A DNA stretch of 64,000 nucleotides from JBQQPY01 sp052258065 (GCA_052258065.1 JBQQPY010000002.1:558001-622000), one strand, 5' to 3'; positions 1 to 10,020 are shown, counted from the first letter of the stretch. Program-made: numbers and translations. Notes: generated from the sequence alone by a model not told the origin.

Positions 1-42
1 TTTTAAGCAAAGTAAAATTCCGCCCTAACTGTTGGAGGATAT

Positions 43-1191
43 GTGAAATATCAATTACTGAAAACTGATGGCCAGGCCCGGCGCGGACGTCTAGTATTTA
101 AGCGTGGTATTGTGGAAACACCGGCGTTTATTCCGGTAGGCACTTATGGTACCGTAAAGAGCATGACACCTGAAGAAGTGAAAGAAACCGGCGCGCAGAT
201 CCTGCTAGGTAATGCCTTTCACCTTTGGCTGCGCCCGGGTCAGTTAATAATAAAGATGCACGGTGATTTGCACGATTTTATGCAGTGGCACGGTCCAATA
301 CTGACCGATTCCGGCGGGTTCCAGGTATTTAGCCTCGGAAAAATTCGAAAAATCACCGAAGAAGGCGTGCATTTCCGCAACCCTATCAACGGCACCACGA
401 TTTTCCTAAGCCCCGAGAAATCTATGGAAATTCAGTATGATCTAGGTTCCGATATCGTCATGATTTTTGATGAATGCACGCCCTATCCTTCCGATTGGAA
501 TTACGCTAAACGCTCGATGGAAATATCGTTACGCTGGGCGGCCCGCAGTCGACAACGTTTTGATGAACTTGAAAACCCTAATGCGCTGTTCGGCATTATT
601 CAGGGTGGTGTTTATAAAGATTTACGAGATGTATCGCTACAAAGGTTAATAGAGATCGGTTTTGATGGTTACGCTGTGGGCGGCTTAGCGGTAGGCGAAC
701 CAAAATCCGATATGCATCGTATTTTATCGCAAACGTGCCCAAAGATCCCAGCGAATAAGCCGCGCTATTTAATGGGTGTGGGCAAACCTGAAGATTTAGT
801 GGAAGGGGTTCGCCGCGGTATCGATATGTTCGATTGCGTCATGCCGACCCGTAATGCTCGCAATGGTCATCTTTTTGTTACCGATGGCGTTGTGAAAATA
901 CGTAACGCCCGGTATAAAGACAATATCGCACCGCTCGACACTGAATGTACTTGTTACACCTGTGGCCATTATAGCCGAGCATACTTACATCATCTTGACC
1001 GTTGCAATGAAATATTAGGCGCGCGTTTAAACACTATTCATAACTTACGTTATTACCAGCGCTTGATGGCGAGTTTACGCCAGGCTATCGATGACGGTAA
1101 ATTAGAGTACTTTGTAGGTGAGTTCTATAACCGGCTAGGCAAGCCGGCACCACCGTTAGTCCTTGAATTAAATAAAAATGAGGGAACTTAA
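43..1191 (+). CDS. tgt: Queuine tRNA-ribosyltransferase (tRNA-guanine transglycosylase)
   Basis: Swaps guanine for the queuosine precursor preQ1 at wobble position 34 of tRNAs with GUN anticodons, in the cytoplasm. The 382-residue product has the length of E. coli Tgt. Visible: the TDSGGFQVFS block with Asp89, the nucleophile Asp264 in GIDMFDCVMPTRNARNG, and a zinc site made by Cys302, Cys304, Cys307 and His333. The start is GTG, placed by alignment to the family N-terminus (MK-x-L) and by a GGAGG ribosome site at 34-38. It is the first gene of tgt-yajC-secD-secF, the standard enterobacterial order; queA would lie upstream of the window. No damage seen. Confidence 0.97.
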   Translation: MKYQLLKTDGQARRGRLVFKRGIVETPAFIPVGTYGTVKSMTPEEVKETGAQILLGNAFHLWLRPGQLIIKMHGDLHDFMQWHGPILTDSGGFQVFSLGKIRKITEEGVHFRNPINGTTIFLSPEKSMEIQYDLGSDIVMIFDECTPYPSDWNYAKRSMEISLRWAARSRQRFDELENPNALFGIIQGGVYKDLRDVSLQRLIEIGFDGYAVGGLAVGEPKSDMHRILSQTCPKIPANKPRYLMGVGKPEDLVEGVRRGIDMFDCVMPTRNARNGHLFVTDGVVKIRNARYKDNIAPLDTECTCYTCGHYSRAYLHHLDRCNEILGARLNTIHNLRYYQRLMASLRQAIDDGKLEYFVGEFYNRLGKPAPPLVLELNKNEGT

Positions 1192-1524
1192 ATGAGCTTT
1201 TTCGTTTCTGATTCTGTTGCCGATACCAATGCTCCGTCTCAGTCAAGTCCTTACTCTCTAATCCTAATACTGATCGTTTTTGGTTTAATCTTTTATTTCA
1301 TAATCCTGCGCCCACAGCAAAAACGCGCTAAGACACATAAAGAGTTGATGAATTCTATTTCTAAAGGAGATGAAGTTCTAACGACCAGCGGTCTTATGGG
1401 GCGCGTGGTGAAAGTCACAAATACCGGCTACATTTCCATCGCGCTCAACGATACTAATGAAGTAATCATCAAGCGTGACTTTGTTGCTGCTATTTTGCCG
1501 AAAGGTACAATAAAAGCGCTGTAA
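1192..1524 (+). CDS. yajC: Sec translocon accessory subunit YajC
   Basis: Small inner-membrane protein that joins SecD and SecF in the accessory complex of the SecYEG translocon. The 110 residues match the E. coli length. One transmembrane segment lies at about residues 22-40, followed by the family signature LRPQQKRAKTH and a soluble C-terminal domain (GDEVLTTSGLMGRV). The ATG follows the tgt stop codon without a gap, and a GAGGGA ribosome site lies inside the end of tgt, so translation is probably coupled. Intact. Confidence 0.96.
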   Translation: MSFFVSDSVADTNAPSQSSPYSLILILIVFGLIFYFIILRPQQKRAKTHKELMNSISKGDEVLTTSGLMGRVVKVTNTGYISIALNDTNEVIIKRDFVAAILPKGTIKAL

Positions 1525-1552
1525 TAAACGATTCATCCAAAAGAGAACTGCT

Positions 1553-3400
1553 GTGCTAAACCATTATCCTTTATGGAAATACATCATGCTAGTATTGGCG
1601 CTAGTCGTCGGGTTGCTGTATGCGCTTCCTAACTTGTATGGTGAGGATCCTGCCATACAGATCACAGGCGCGCGAGGCGCTATCGCCAGCGAATCAACGC
1701 TGGTGCAGATCCGGAATATATTAGAACAACAGCATATCCTCAGCAAATCTATTGCCCTGGAAAATGGCGCTATTCTGGCGCGTTTTTCTAACTCGGATAT
1801 ACAATTTCATGCTCGAGAGGCTTTGATGAATGCTCTCGACAAGAATTATATCGTAGCGCTTAATCTAGCGCCGGCCACCCCCACTTGGTTAGCCATGCTA
1901 GTGCCAGCGCCGATGAAGCTCGGTCTAGATTTGCGCGGCGGCGTTCACTTCCTGATGGAAATAGACATGGACACCGCGCTTAATAAGCGGCAGGAAGAGA
2001 CAATAGATACCCTTCGTGGCGATTTACGCGAAAAAGGCATTCCGTATACGACGGTGCGTAAAATTCAGAACTACGGTAGTGAAATCCACTTTCGCGATGC
2101 TGTTATCCGCGATCAGGCAATATCTTGGTTGACGCCGCGCCACCGTGATCTGCTTATTAATAGACTCGGAAACAATGCGCTATGCGCCAAGCTGACAGAT
2201 AATCGCCTGCGCCAAGCCCAGGAGTACGCGGTACAACAGAATATGATCATCCTGCGCAAACGCGTCAATCAGCTAGGTGTCGCTGAGCCTTTGGTGCAGC
2301 GCCAGGGCACCAACCGAATTGTAGTTGAGCTGCCGGGCATTCAGGATACGGCGCGTGCCAAAGAAATTTTGGGAGCGACTGCTACGCTTGAGTTTCGTCT
2401 TCTCAATAGCTCGGTGGATCAAACTGCCGCTGCTAACGGCAGCGTGCCAAGGGATTCGGAACTGAAAGCCACCCGTAACGGACAACAGGTCGTATTATAC
2501 AAACGAGTCATCCTGACAGGCGATCACATTATCGACTCTACTTCCAGTACTGATGAATATAACCGTCCGCAGGTGAATATTTCTCTAGACAGCAGTGGGG
2601 GCACAACCATGTCTACCTTCACCAAGGATAATATCGGTAAGCTGATGGCTACTCTTTTTGTAGAGTACAAGGATATAGGCAAGAAAGACGCTAACGGGCG
2701 CGCTATTCTGGAGAAGCAAGAAGAAATCATTAATATCGCTACTATCCAGTCGCGGATCCGCAACAGCTTCCGCATTACTGGCATCAACAATCCCAATGAG
2801 GCGCGGCAGCTGTCTCTACTACTGCGCGCGGGCGCGTTAATTACACCAATCCGAATTGTAGAAGAGCGCACCATCGGCCCGACTCTAGGACTTCAGAATA
2901 TTACTCAGGGGCTGGAAGCATGTTTATGGGGACTGGTGGCGTCAATTCTGTTTATGGTTATATGGTATCGCCAATTTGGTCTGATCGCCATTACTGCGCT
3001 TATCGCCAACCTAGTGCTTATTATAGGCATCATGTCCTTGTTGCCCGGCGCAACGCTGACCATGCCGGGTATCGCCGGTATTGTATTGACGCTGGCGGTA
3101 GCGGTAGACGCCAATGTGCTTATTAATGAACGCATTAAAGAAGAGCTACGCAACGGTCGCATGGTGCAGCAGGCCATTCATGAGGGTTATCGAGGCGCAT
3201 TCTCCAGTATTGTTGACGCTAACGTCACGACACTGATTACAGCCGTTATCCTATATGCGGTAGGCACGGGATCAATTCAGGGTTTCGCGATTACCACCGC
3301 CATCGGGGTCGCTACCTCAATGTTTACGGCGATTATCGGCACGCGCGCTATCGTTAATCTGATTTACGGCGGTAAACGCATCGATAAGCTGTCTATCTAG
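1553..3400 (+). CDS. secD: Protein translocase subunit SecD
   Basis: Proton-motive-force driven component of the SecDF-YajC complex that pulls secreted proteins out on the periplasmic side. The 615-residue length equals E. coli SecD. Transmembrane segment 1 is at about residues 9-27. The conserved GLDLRGGVHF motif is at about 124-133, then comes the large periplasmic domain, then five C-terminal transmembrane helices with AVAVDANVLINERI, a hallmark of the RND-like channel. The start is GTG, set by alignment and by an AAGAGA site upstream. It sits 28 nt after yajC and 9 nt before secF. Intact. Confidence 0.97.
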   Translation: MLNHYPLWKYIMLVLALVVGLLYALPNLYGEDPAIQITGARGAIASESTLVQIRNILEQQHILSKSIALENGAILARFSNSDIQFHAREALMNALDKNYIVALNLAPATPTWLAMLVPAPMKLGLDLRGGVHFLMEIDMDTALNKRQEETIDTLRGDLREKGIPYTTVRKIQNYGSEIHFRDAVIRDQAISWLTPRHRDLLINRLGNNALCAKLTDNRLRQAQEYAVQQNMIILRKRVNQLGVAEPLVQRQGTNRIVVELPGIQDTARAKEILGATATLEFRLLNSSVDQTAAANGSVPRDSELKATRNGQQVVLYKRVILTGDHIIDSTSSTDEYNRPQVNISLDSSGGTTMSTFTKDNIGKLMATLFVEYKDIGKKDANGRAILEKQEEIINIATIQSRIRNSFRITGINNPNEARQLSLLLRAGALITPIRIVEERTIGPTLGLQNITQGLEACLWGLVASILFMVIWYRQFGLIAITALIANLVLIIGIMSLLPGATLTMPGIAGIVLTLAVAVDANVLINERIKEELRNGRMVQQAIHEGYRGAFSSIVDANVTTLITAVILYAVGTGSIQGFAITTAIGVATSMFTAIIGTRAIVNLIYGGKRIDKLSI

Positions 3401-3409
3401 GGGTAGCTT

Positions 3410-4381
3410 ATGGCTCAGAAACAAAGAAATGTTGAAGAATTGAATTACGGCCGTAAAGTCCATGACTTTATGCGCTGGGATTATGTAGCGTTCAGCCTGT
3501 CAAGCATCTTACTTATCGCCTGCATCATCACTATGGCGGTACGGGGCTTTAACTGGGGGCTAGATTTTACGGGCGGGACAGTAATTGAACTTAACCTAGA
3601 AAAGGCCTCCGACCTTGACCAAATGCGTAACGCGCTTGAATATGCAGGCTTTACGGATCTGGTAGTGCAAAATTTTGGCAGCAGCCGGGATGTGATAATC
3701 CGAATGCCTCCGCTGCAAGATGGCCTCGGGCATGAGCAGGGCAACAAGGTGCTTAGAGTGATTCATCAGGTAACGGGGCAGACTGCCACAGTCAAGCGGG
3801 TTGAGCTTGTCGGACCAAGCGTCGGTAGCGATTTGGCTCAAGACGGCGCTATGGCACTGCTGGTAGCTTTAATCTGCATACTAATTTATGTTGGCTTCCG
3901 TTTTGAATGGCGGCTAGCGACCGGGACTGTGTTAGCGTTAGCGCATGACGTCGTGATTACGCTTGGGTTTCTGTCGCTGTTCCATATTGAGATCGATCTG
4001 ACGATTATCGCCTCGCTGATGTCGGTGATTGGCTATTCTTTAAATGATAGCATTGTGGTGTCAGACCGTATTCGTGAAAACTTCTATAAAATCTATCATA
4101 GCAGCGCCTACGATATTTTTAACGTTTCCCTAACGCAAACCTTAAGCCGGACCATCATGACCTCGGCTACTACCCTGATGGTAGTGTTGATGCTGTTAAT
4201 TTTCGGCGGTGCTATGCTTCGTGGATTCTCCACAACGCTGTTTATCGGGGTCATTATCGGTACCATTAGCTCCATTTATGTGGCATCGGCGTTGGCGCTT
4301 ACGCTCGGCATGAAGCGTGAACATCTGCTACAGAAGAAGACAGAAAAAGAGGGATCTAATCAGCCGTTTATGCTGCCCTGA
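3410..4381 (+). CDS. secF: Protein translocase subunit SecF
   Basis: Partner of SecD in the inner-membrane secretion motor. The 323 residues equal the E. coli length. Six membrane segments can be traced: one at about residues 28-46, the remaining five after residue 140. The signature GLDFTGGT lies at 50-57 and SVIGYSLNDSIVVSDRIREN sits in the membrane core. It begins 9 nt after the secD stop with a weak GGGGTAG site. Intact, and the last gene of this operon; I see no convincing terminator behind it. Confidence 0.97.
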   Translation: MAQKQRNVEELNYGRKVHDFMRWDYVAFSLSSILLIACIITMAVRGFNWGLDFTGGTVIELNLEKASDLDQMRNALEYAGFTDLVVQNFGSSRDVIIRMPPLQDGLGHEQGNKVLRVIHQVTGQTATVKRVELVGPSVGSDLAQDGAMALLVALICILIYVGFRFEWRLATGTVLALAHDVVITLGFLSLFHIEIDLTIIASLMSVIGYSLNDSIVVSDRIRENFYKIYHSSAYDIFNVSLTQTLSRTIMTSATTLMVVLMLLIFGGAMLRGFSTTLFIGVIIGTISSIYVASALALTLGMKREHLLQKKTEKEGSNQPFMLP

Positions 4382-4589
4382 GAGACACTTAACGCTCTAC
4401 GTGTAACGCCCTATGACGAATGCCGCCGGATGCGCAGGCGTAAGACGCCCTTCCACAGCATGAAATTGACTCTGTAAAGAAATGTTAAGCATAATGTGAG
4501 GCACATTGCGCGGACAGGGTCCGTTACGTGTGAGGAGCATGCCACCGCGGGACAGAGATTTCTGTATGCCCAGTAAGCTGCTGAAGGGG
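4382..4589. other. Unrecognised gene remnant downstream of secF
   Basis: This stretch is richer in G and C than the repeat remains that follow it, which suggests it derives from an ancestral gene. No reading frame longer than about 85 codons survives and I do not recognise any protein motif in six frames. It is bounded on the right by a transposase relic. Confidence 0.3.
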
Positions 4590-5050
4590 TCGGCAACGAA
4601 CTAAAGTCACCGATCATAAAATATAAGAGCACAAACCAGGATAGGACTGGCTTAAATAATGGCCTCACTTTCTTAAAAATATCTCAATATAATATTCTTA
4701 CCCATACTCAATTACACTGATCATAGACAATCTCAATATCTATGTCTCAGGTTCGTTATACTCAGCCTTTCTGCTGGATCCGATTATAGCTTGATCAAAT
4801 TGTTTTGAATTTTTTTATACAACCCAAATATGCTAGCTGATTAAACATAGCGGAAATCAAATTTAATTTTATAACCGACCAATTCCTGAATCGTCATGCT
4901 GACAAGATTGAGATATGAGGAATTTCAATGACTGCCTGGCAGACACGATTCGACTAAGATAAGCGCTATAATCGAGACAATACTCCTATCAAGCTCGAGC
5001 GTTTTTATCTGTTATTGAATATGTAATTCACCACTAGCAGGATAGAAACC
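4590..5050 (+). mobile_element. IS630-type B transposase relic, C-terminal part
   Basis: Decayed C-terminal part of an IS630-family DDE transposase (type B in this annotation). It corresponds base for base, with many changes, to 13600-14055, 25940-26400 and 38100-38480. The last of these still reads PKDSNWLNMKNIKLNVL, the PKHGSWLNMAEIELNVL motif of this IS630 group. Many stops; not functional. Confidence 0.75.
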
Positions 5051-5060
5051 AAAATACAAC

Positions 5061-5235
5061 CTGATTATGTGCCTTACCCCAGCCAACATACGCATCGCTA
5101 CCTAGCCTAACCTGGCCAAATTTAAATATCTATTTAACTGACGTTATAAATTAAGATCGATAATGTCGCGCTTCTTGGTAGCGGCATTGATATAATCCAC
5201 AATATCATGCAGTCTGTTAAGAATAACTAAGAAAA
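5061..5235 (+). repeat. IS1595-derived short element, deleted copy
   Basis: Begins with CTGATTATGTGCCTTACCC, the end found on other copies of this family, and runs through a decayed version of the IS1595 transposase C-terminus (block around AKFKYRFNRHYD). It lacks the segment between the left end and the CAACATACGC region. Copies elsewhere in the window lie at 10085, 12376, 14962, 17036, 37319, 38680 and 44880. Confidence 0.65.
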
Positions 5236-5651
5236 ATTCGTAATCAGGAGATATAACGGCAGGAGATACAGTAGCAGGATTTGCTCTCACAGCTCGCCAT
5301 GCCTATTTATTGAAAGCTCTCATCTACGTAAAAATCATAAACATCACTACTAAGCCTCAAGCTCAAAACCCGCTTGATACAAGCTTGACACTTAGGCATA
5401 TTAGGCGTCTACCTCACTGATCTCATAACATAGTCTATTTTAAGCGTCTATCGCATATTTTATTTAGGAGTAGGCTATCAAACATTTCATATATATAATT
5501 TAATTAAAATTAAGTTGTTTCGCTATAGTCCTTCTTAGGTATAAGATTTATACTATATTTTCTAATAGAAATAGAGAGTCTTTTTTAATCCGATGGATTT
5601 ATAATTCTACAATTACGACCCCGGCTCCCTGGTGTCGGCTTAGGAGATGAA
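5236..5651. other. Non-coding leader region of tolB
   Basis: No gene or repeat recognised. In enterics tolQ, tolR and tolA precede tolB. I looked for the tolA C-terminal domain here and did not find it. The region ends with the strong ribosome site TAGGAG (5641-5646) before the tolB ATG. An AT-rich stretch at about 5495-5585 could hold a promoter, but no clear pair of boxes stands out. Confidence 0.4.
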
Positions 5652-6944
5652 ATGAAGCAGGCACTTCAAGCAACGTTAGGTTTATTGGTTTTATGGGCTT
5701 CCGTCTTGTATTCCGAAGTGCACATTGAAATCACCCAAGGGGTGGATTCAGCCCGACGCATTGGGGTGGTGCCGTTTAAATGGGCTGGCGAGGGCGCTGT
5801 GCCCGAAGACATCAGTGGGATTATCGCCGCTGACCTGCGTAATAGCGGCAAATTCAACCCGCAAGATACCTCCGACTTGCCTCAACAGCCTGCCACCGCG
5901 TCTGAAGTTATAGTAGCCGCCTGGACGACGATGGGTATCGACGCCGTGATAGTGGGTCAGGTGCAGCCGAGCGCGGACGGCAGCTACATGATAGCTTATC
6001 AATTGGTGGATATTTCGGGCAACCCCGGCGCGATTTTAGCGCAAAACCAATTTAAAGCGCCGCGCAAATGGCTACGTTGGTCAGCACATGCCGTTAGCGA
6101 TGAAAGTTTTGAAAAGCTGACCGGCATTAAGGGTGCGTTTCGCACGCGCATTGCCTACGTGGTGCAAAGCAACGGCGGCCAGTTCCCCTACGAATTGCGG
6201 GTAGCGGATTACGACGGTTATAACGAGATGCCAGTACGCCGTTCGCCACAGCCGATAATGTCGCCGGCTTGGTCTACTGACGGCAGAAAACTGGCCTATG
6301 TCACTTTTGAAAGCGGCCGATCAGCGTTGGTTATCCAGACACTTGATAGCGGTGCTGTCCGTCAGGTGGCGAGTTTTACGCAGCACAACGGTGCGCCGGC
6401 TTTCTCACCGGACGGCAGTAAGCTAGCCTTTGCTCTGTCGAAAACCGGCAGCCTGAATTTGTATATCATGGACTTAAGATCAGGTCAGATCCATCAGGTA
6501 ACGAACAGTCGCAGCAACAATACAGAGCCGACCTGGCTCCCAGATAGCCAGACGCTGGCGTATACCTCCGACCAGGGCGGCCGTCCGCAGGTGTATAAAA
6601 TCAATATCAATGGCGGAATGCCTCAGCGCCTCTCCTGGGAGAGTTCCCAAAACCAGAATGCGGACGCTAGCTCGGACGGCAAGTTCCTGGCTATAGTTAG
6701 CAGCAATAATGGCACCCAACATATCGCTAAACTGGATCTGGCAACGGGAGCCATACAAGTATTAACGGACACGCTTCTGGATGAGACGCCCAGCGTCGCT
6801 CCCAATGGCACAATGGTAATCTACAGCGCTTCAACAGGCCACGGTTCCGCATTACAGCTGGTTTCGACTGATGGGCGTTTTAAAGCGCATCTGCCGGTAA
6901 CTGATGGACAGGTCAAATTTCCTGCCTGGTCGCCATATCTGTGA
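5652..6944 (+). CDS. tolB: Tol-Pal system translocation protein TolB
   Basis: Periplasmic protein that links the inner-membrane TolQRA motor to the outer-membrane lipoprotein Pal during cell division. The 430 residues equal E. coli TolB. A signal peptide occupies about residues 1-21 (WASVLYS before EVHIE). An N-terminal D1/D2 domain follows, then a six-bladed beta-propeller shown by repeats of the type SPAWSTDGRKLAYVTFESG and PAFSPDGSKLAFALSKTG. TAGGAG ribosome site. The operon head tolQRA is not in this window, so TolB and Pal have either a distant or no motor. Intact reading frame. Confidence 0.97.
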   Translation: MKQALQATLGLLVLWASVLYSEVHIEITQGVDSARRIGVVPFKWAGEGAVPEDISGIIAADLRNSGKFNPQDTSDLPQQPATASEVIVAAWTTMGIDAVIVGQVQPSADGSYMIAYQLVDISGNPGAILAQNQFKAPRKWLRWSAHAVSDESFEKLTGIKGAFRTRIAYVVQSNGGQFPYELRVADYDGYNEMPVRRSPQPIMSPAWSTDGRKLAYVTFESGRSALVIQTLDSGAVRQVASFTQHNGAPAFSPDGSKLAFALSKTGSLNLYIMDLRSGQIHQVTNSRSNNTEPTWLPDSQTLAYTSDQGGRPQVYKININGGMPQRLSWESSQNQNADASSDGKFLAIVSSNNGTQHIAKLDLATGAIQVLTDTLLDETPSVAPNGTMVIYSASTGHGSALQLVSTDGRFKAHLPVTDGQVKFPAWSPYL

Positions 6945-6988
6945 TGCATGTATAAATTTTTTCTAGCAAACTATAAAAAGGATATAAG

Positions 6989-7507
6989 ATGTGGCTGAAT
7001 AAAGTAATAAAAAATCTGATATTATCGCTGCTAGTGATGGCGACTGCCGGATGTGGTTCTCACAAAAACGCCGACAATAAAGATGAATCTACCATGGGTG
7101 CCGGTGCTAGCACTGGTATCGAGATAAAAGGCAGCAAGGCGCCATCCGACGAGCAGGCTCGTCTGCAGATACAGGAACTTCAGCGCAACAGTATTGTTTA
7201 CTTTGATTTGGATAAATACGATATCCACTCTGAATTCGCTGAGATGCTTGACACTCACGCTAATTTTCTGCGCAGAGATCCGTCCTATAAAGTGACCGCT
7301 GAAGGCCATGCGGACGAACGCGGTACGCCGGAATACAACATCGCTCTAGGCGAACGCCGCGCTAATGCCGTAAAGATATATCTTCAGGGCAAAGGTGTTT
7401 CCGCCGATCAGATTGCTATCGTATCTTACGGTAAAGAAAAACCGACCGCACTCGGTCATGACGAAGCAGCATACGTTAAAAACCGTCGTGCCGTCCTGGT
7501 CTACTAA
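6989..7507 (+). CDS. pal: Peptidoglycan-associated lipoprotein Pal
   Basis: Outer-membrane lipoprotein that grips peptidoglycan and binds TolB. The signal peptide ends in a lipobox with Cys22 as the lipidated residue. Residue 23 is Gly, not Asp, which predicts sorting to the outer membrane. The OmpA-like peptidoglycan-binding domain covers about residues 64-172 with the signature EGHADERGTPEYNIALGERR (105-124). The length of 172 is one less than E. coli. AAAAGGA ribosome site at 6976-6982, 44 nt after tolB. Intact. Confidence 0.97.
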   Translation: MWLNKVIKNLILSLLVMATAGCGSHKNADNKDESTMGAGASTGIEIKGSKAPSDEQARLQIQELQRNSIVYFDLDKYDIHSEFAEMLDTHANFLRRDPSYKVTAEGHADERGTPEYNIALGERRANAVKIYLQGKGVSADQIAIVSYGKEKPTALGHDEAAYVKNRRAVLVY

Positions 7508-7516
7508 GAGTCTTAT

Positions 7517-8293
7517 ATGAGCAATAACTTTAGATCTTATCTGTTTAGTCTATCATTATTAGTTGGCGTAGCGACTCAAGGGACCGCTACCGCCCAAGCT
7601 CTAATAAGTCATGTCGGCTCCGGCTCGATAGAAGACCGGGTCATTCAACTCGAGCGTATTTCTCATGCGCACACTCAACTGCTAACGCAACTTCAGCAGC
7701 AGCTTACTGATAATCAGCACGATATCGACTCGCTATGCGGCCAGATTGAGGAAAATCAATACCAGCTGTCGCAGGTAGTCGAGCGGCAAAAACAGGTTTA
7801 TCAGCAGATGAATACCCTCTCCAAGCTAGCGCTAGCTGCTTCCGCAGACGGTCAGTTTCAGGCGTCTTTGTCTACGGACAGCGGTAGACAAGACGCGGTA
7901 CAGGCAACTTCCGGCAGCGACAACGCTAACACCGAGTATAATAAAGCGGTATCGCTGGCGCTAGAGAAAAAACAATACGATCAGGCCATTAGCGCATTCC
8001 GAAATTTTGTTAATCATTATCCCGATTCAACCTATCAACCCAACGCGAATTACTGGCTCGGACAGCTTAATTATAATCAGGGCAAAAAAGACGATGCGCT
8101 CTATTATTTCGCTCTAGTGGTGAAGACCTACCCAAAATCCCCCAAAGCGCCTGACGCAATATTAAAGGCGGGCATCATCATGGAGGAGAAAGGCCAGAAA
8201 GATAAAGCCAGGGCGGTTTATCAGCAGGTCGGAAAACTCTATCCTAGCGCCGATGCGGCCAAGCAAGCCCAAAAACGGCTAGCGGGCCTGTAA
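7517..8293 (+). CDS. cpoB: Cell division coordinator CpoB (YbgF)
   Basis: Periplasmic protein that ties peptidoglycan synthesis by PBP1B to Tol-driven outer-membrane constriction. 258 residues against 263 in E. coli. Signal peptide at about 1-28 (ending GTATAQA), coiled-coil trimerisation region rich in Gln at about 36-105, then TPR repeats at about 138-258 (YNKAVSLALEKKQYDQAISA and following). It starts 9 nt after pal, last gene of the operon. Intact. Confidence 0.95.
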   Translation: MSNNFRSYLFSLSLLVGVATQGTATAQALISHVGSGSIEDRVIQLERISHAHTQLLTQLQQQLTDNQHDIDSLCGQIEENQYQLSQVVERQKQVYQQMNTLSKLALAASADGQFQASLSTDSGRQDAVQATSGSDNANTEYNKAVSLALEKKQYDQAISAFRNFVNHYPDSTYQPNANYWLGQLNYNQGKKDDALYYFALVVKTYPKSPKAPDAILKAGIIMEEKGQKDKARAVYQQVGKLYPSADAAKQAQKRLAGL

Positions 8294-8383
8294 TCATGAC
8301 CGGTCTGAATGAGCAGGGCGATGCAAAACAAGTCAGAATACTCAAAGATCGGGCAGTTAGCTACGCTTGAACCAATTAATAGT

Positions 8384-8414
8384 TGCGTCAAAATGTATTC
8401 TAATGACGCATTTT
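8384..8414 (+). terminator. Possible terminator of tolB-pal-cpoB
   Basis: Seven-base perfect inverted repeat TGCGTCA/TGACGCA (8384-8390 and 8404-8410) with a 13-nt loop, followed by TTTT. It is placed about 90 nt after the cpoB stop. The loop is long, so the confidence is moderate. Confidence 0.45.
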
Positions 8415-8429
8415 ACTCAGTGACAGCGC

Positions 8430-8950
8430 TTTCATCTATTTTAGTTCATTAACTAGCTATTTATCTGTTTAATGTGTTAAATTTGTTCGGATATCAAATG
8501 GTACATTCTTACAATAAAAACTTAAGATCGAGAATAATAAGCTTGATTAAGAAGGCAGATTTGCACGTGTAGAGGGCGGATAGCTATAAAATAAGGCTCT
8601 GCTACTGTAGCGCGTTTAGATTAAGCAATTCTGTGAAACCGGAGTTACAATCCTAAATCTAGAGGAAACCTGAATCGCGGATCAAAAATTGATGCATATT
8701 CTAATTTTAGCCTGACACTTATTGATGAATCCTTTCATCTACACCTTATTCAAAACACACGCCTCTCTGAAAAGTATTTTTAGTATTCAAGCGAGCCTTA
8801 CCACTCTGTCGTGATTTTAACCGCTATATAATAGCGGTTAAAAAGACGATACATACAACTGAATAAGAGCGTAACGATATAGTGTATTCGCGCAAATTAC
8901 GGTCTGAAAATATCATATTTTTATCAGAATCAAATACGGCATCGAGGCAG
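8430..8950 (+). mobile_element. IS630-type A transposase relic, N-terminal part
   Basis: Decayed IS630-family transposase of a second type (A). Broken frames still show MVHSYNKNLRSRIISLI (helix-turn-helix start) and, further on, SRKLRSENIIFL. The same blocks occur at 12890-13560 and 25225-25935 in this orientation and on the minus strand at 40695, 53890, 59590 and 60535. It stops abruptly before the DDE domain. Confidence 0.7.
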
Positions 8951-9700
8951 AACCCTAGAACGTCGTTGTTGAATTTATCTTCACAGATTCCGGGCTTAAT
9001 AAATTGCTAAATCAGCTTCTTGGCGAATAACGATAGGAACATGTGTAAAGTACCGCTGTAAAAGTCTAGCCTGCTAAAAATAATAGCGATCATCGCTATA
9101 CTATATAAGATCTTGCCTGGTCCTTTTGAGCAACACAATATTCATTATGGTTGCAATACCTAGCTGATCGGACAGTGCAGCGAAGAGACCTAAGCACTGA
9201 ATATTTCGGATGGTAATGCGGCTAGTTATCTAGCTGATTGATTTGTAAAAAGCAGTAATAAAGTCAAAACTTCTAATAGCGCACAGTCCCAAAAAATAAA
9301 AATTAGGTTCAGAATAATTAAGCTAAATCCGTTCTCTAGTGTTGGCAGCTAGCGCCAGGCGATGCCGACGGTCACATCCAGCGGCCGGAGATATTTCATT
9401 CAATAGTGGCCGTTAAACGTGAAATTTACTATTGCAGATGCGCGATTAGCGGTTAAAGTCATAAAAACGCTAGCCGGACGCAGGAATCTTGCTTGCGATA
9501 CTGCTTTCTGTAACTGCGCAAAGATCACGGGTCCGCCTTGGCTCTAGTCGTTAACCCATTTCTAGAAGTAGAAGACGCCTGTTGGTGTACTTTATAACTA
9601 TCAGGACATCTGTCATAAAATCAATCCTGATGACCTATCATAGCCCAGCTAAGCTTGAGACAAACTAGAAATATACACTTTTTAAGTGATTAAGTTATTC
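8951..9700. other. Unidentified decayed region, part GC-rich
   Basis: The segment 9330-9640 is markedly richer in G and C than its flanks and probably derives from a chromosomal gene. On the minus strand a frame of about 45 codons ending near 9400 (starting PVIFAQLQKAVSQARFLRP) is open, but I do not recognise the protein. In E. coli nadA and pnuC follow cpoB; I tested both by eye and found no match. No repeat family recognised here. Confidence 0.35.
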
Positions 9701-9709
9701 TCTACATAA

Positions 9710-10020
9710 ATTTTATATAAATATAAAATTAATCAAAAAATTAAAAATAAAATTAATTATTTATAATCAATTAAAACTAATTACTTATAATTAAGTAATT
9801 ACTATCACCGCTTTGTTAACACTAGAATCATTATAACGTGACGCAGAAATCCTCACGCCAAGCAAAAAAACGAAATAAAAATATGATAAATACATGATAT
9901 TTCAGCTCTCACATTCTGCGTTCACAAAACAGCCTCACTATCTAAATTTTTAAAAAGTAAACAATTTACTCCCCCTGCTTTCGGCAAGATAAAAAAGAAA
10001 ATCAGGCATGAAATGACGGT
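9710..10020 (+). repeat. AT-rich element with CCGTCATT-type end
   Basis: Copy of an AT-rich non-coding repeat. The right end reads AATCAGGCATGAAATGACGG at 10001-10015 or so, the inverse of CCGTCATT. The inner blocks ACTAGAATCATTA and AAAACAGCCT...CTATCTA match copies at 12168, 16955, 19655, 21097 and 45343. The left end is eroded. Confidence 0.6.

Noticed and set aside
5236..5651. tolA C-terminal remnant upstream of tolB
   Set aside because: I looked for the conserved TolA domain III blocks and found none in any frame.
8294..8430. Val/Lys tRNA genes, which follow cpoB in E. coli
   Set aside because: No cloverleaf, no T-loop consensus GGTTCRA and no CCA-adjacent stem found there or elsewhere in the window.
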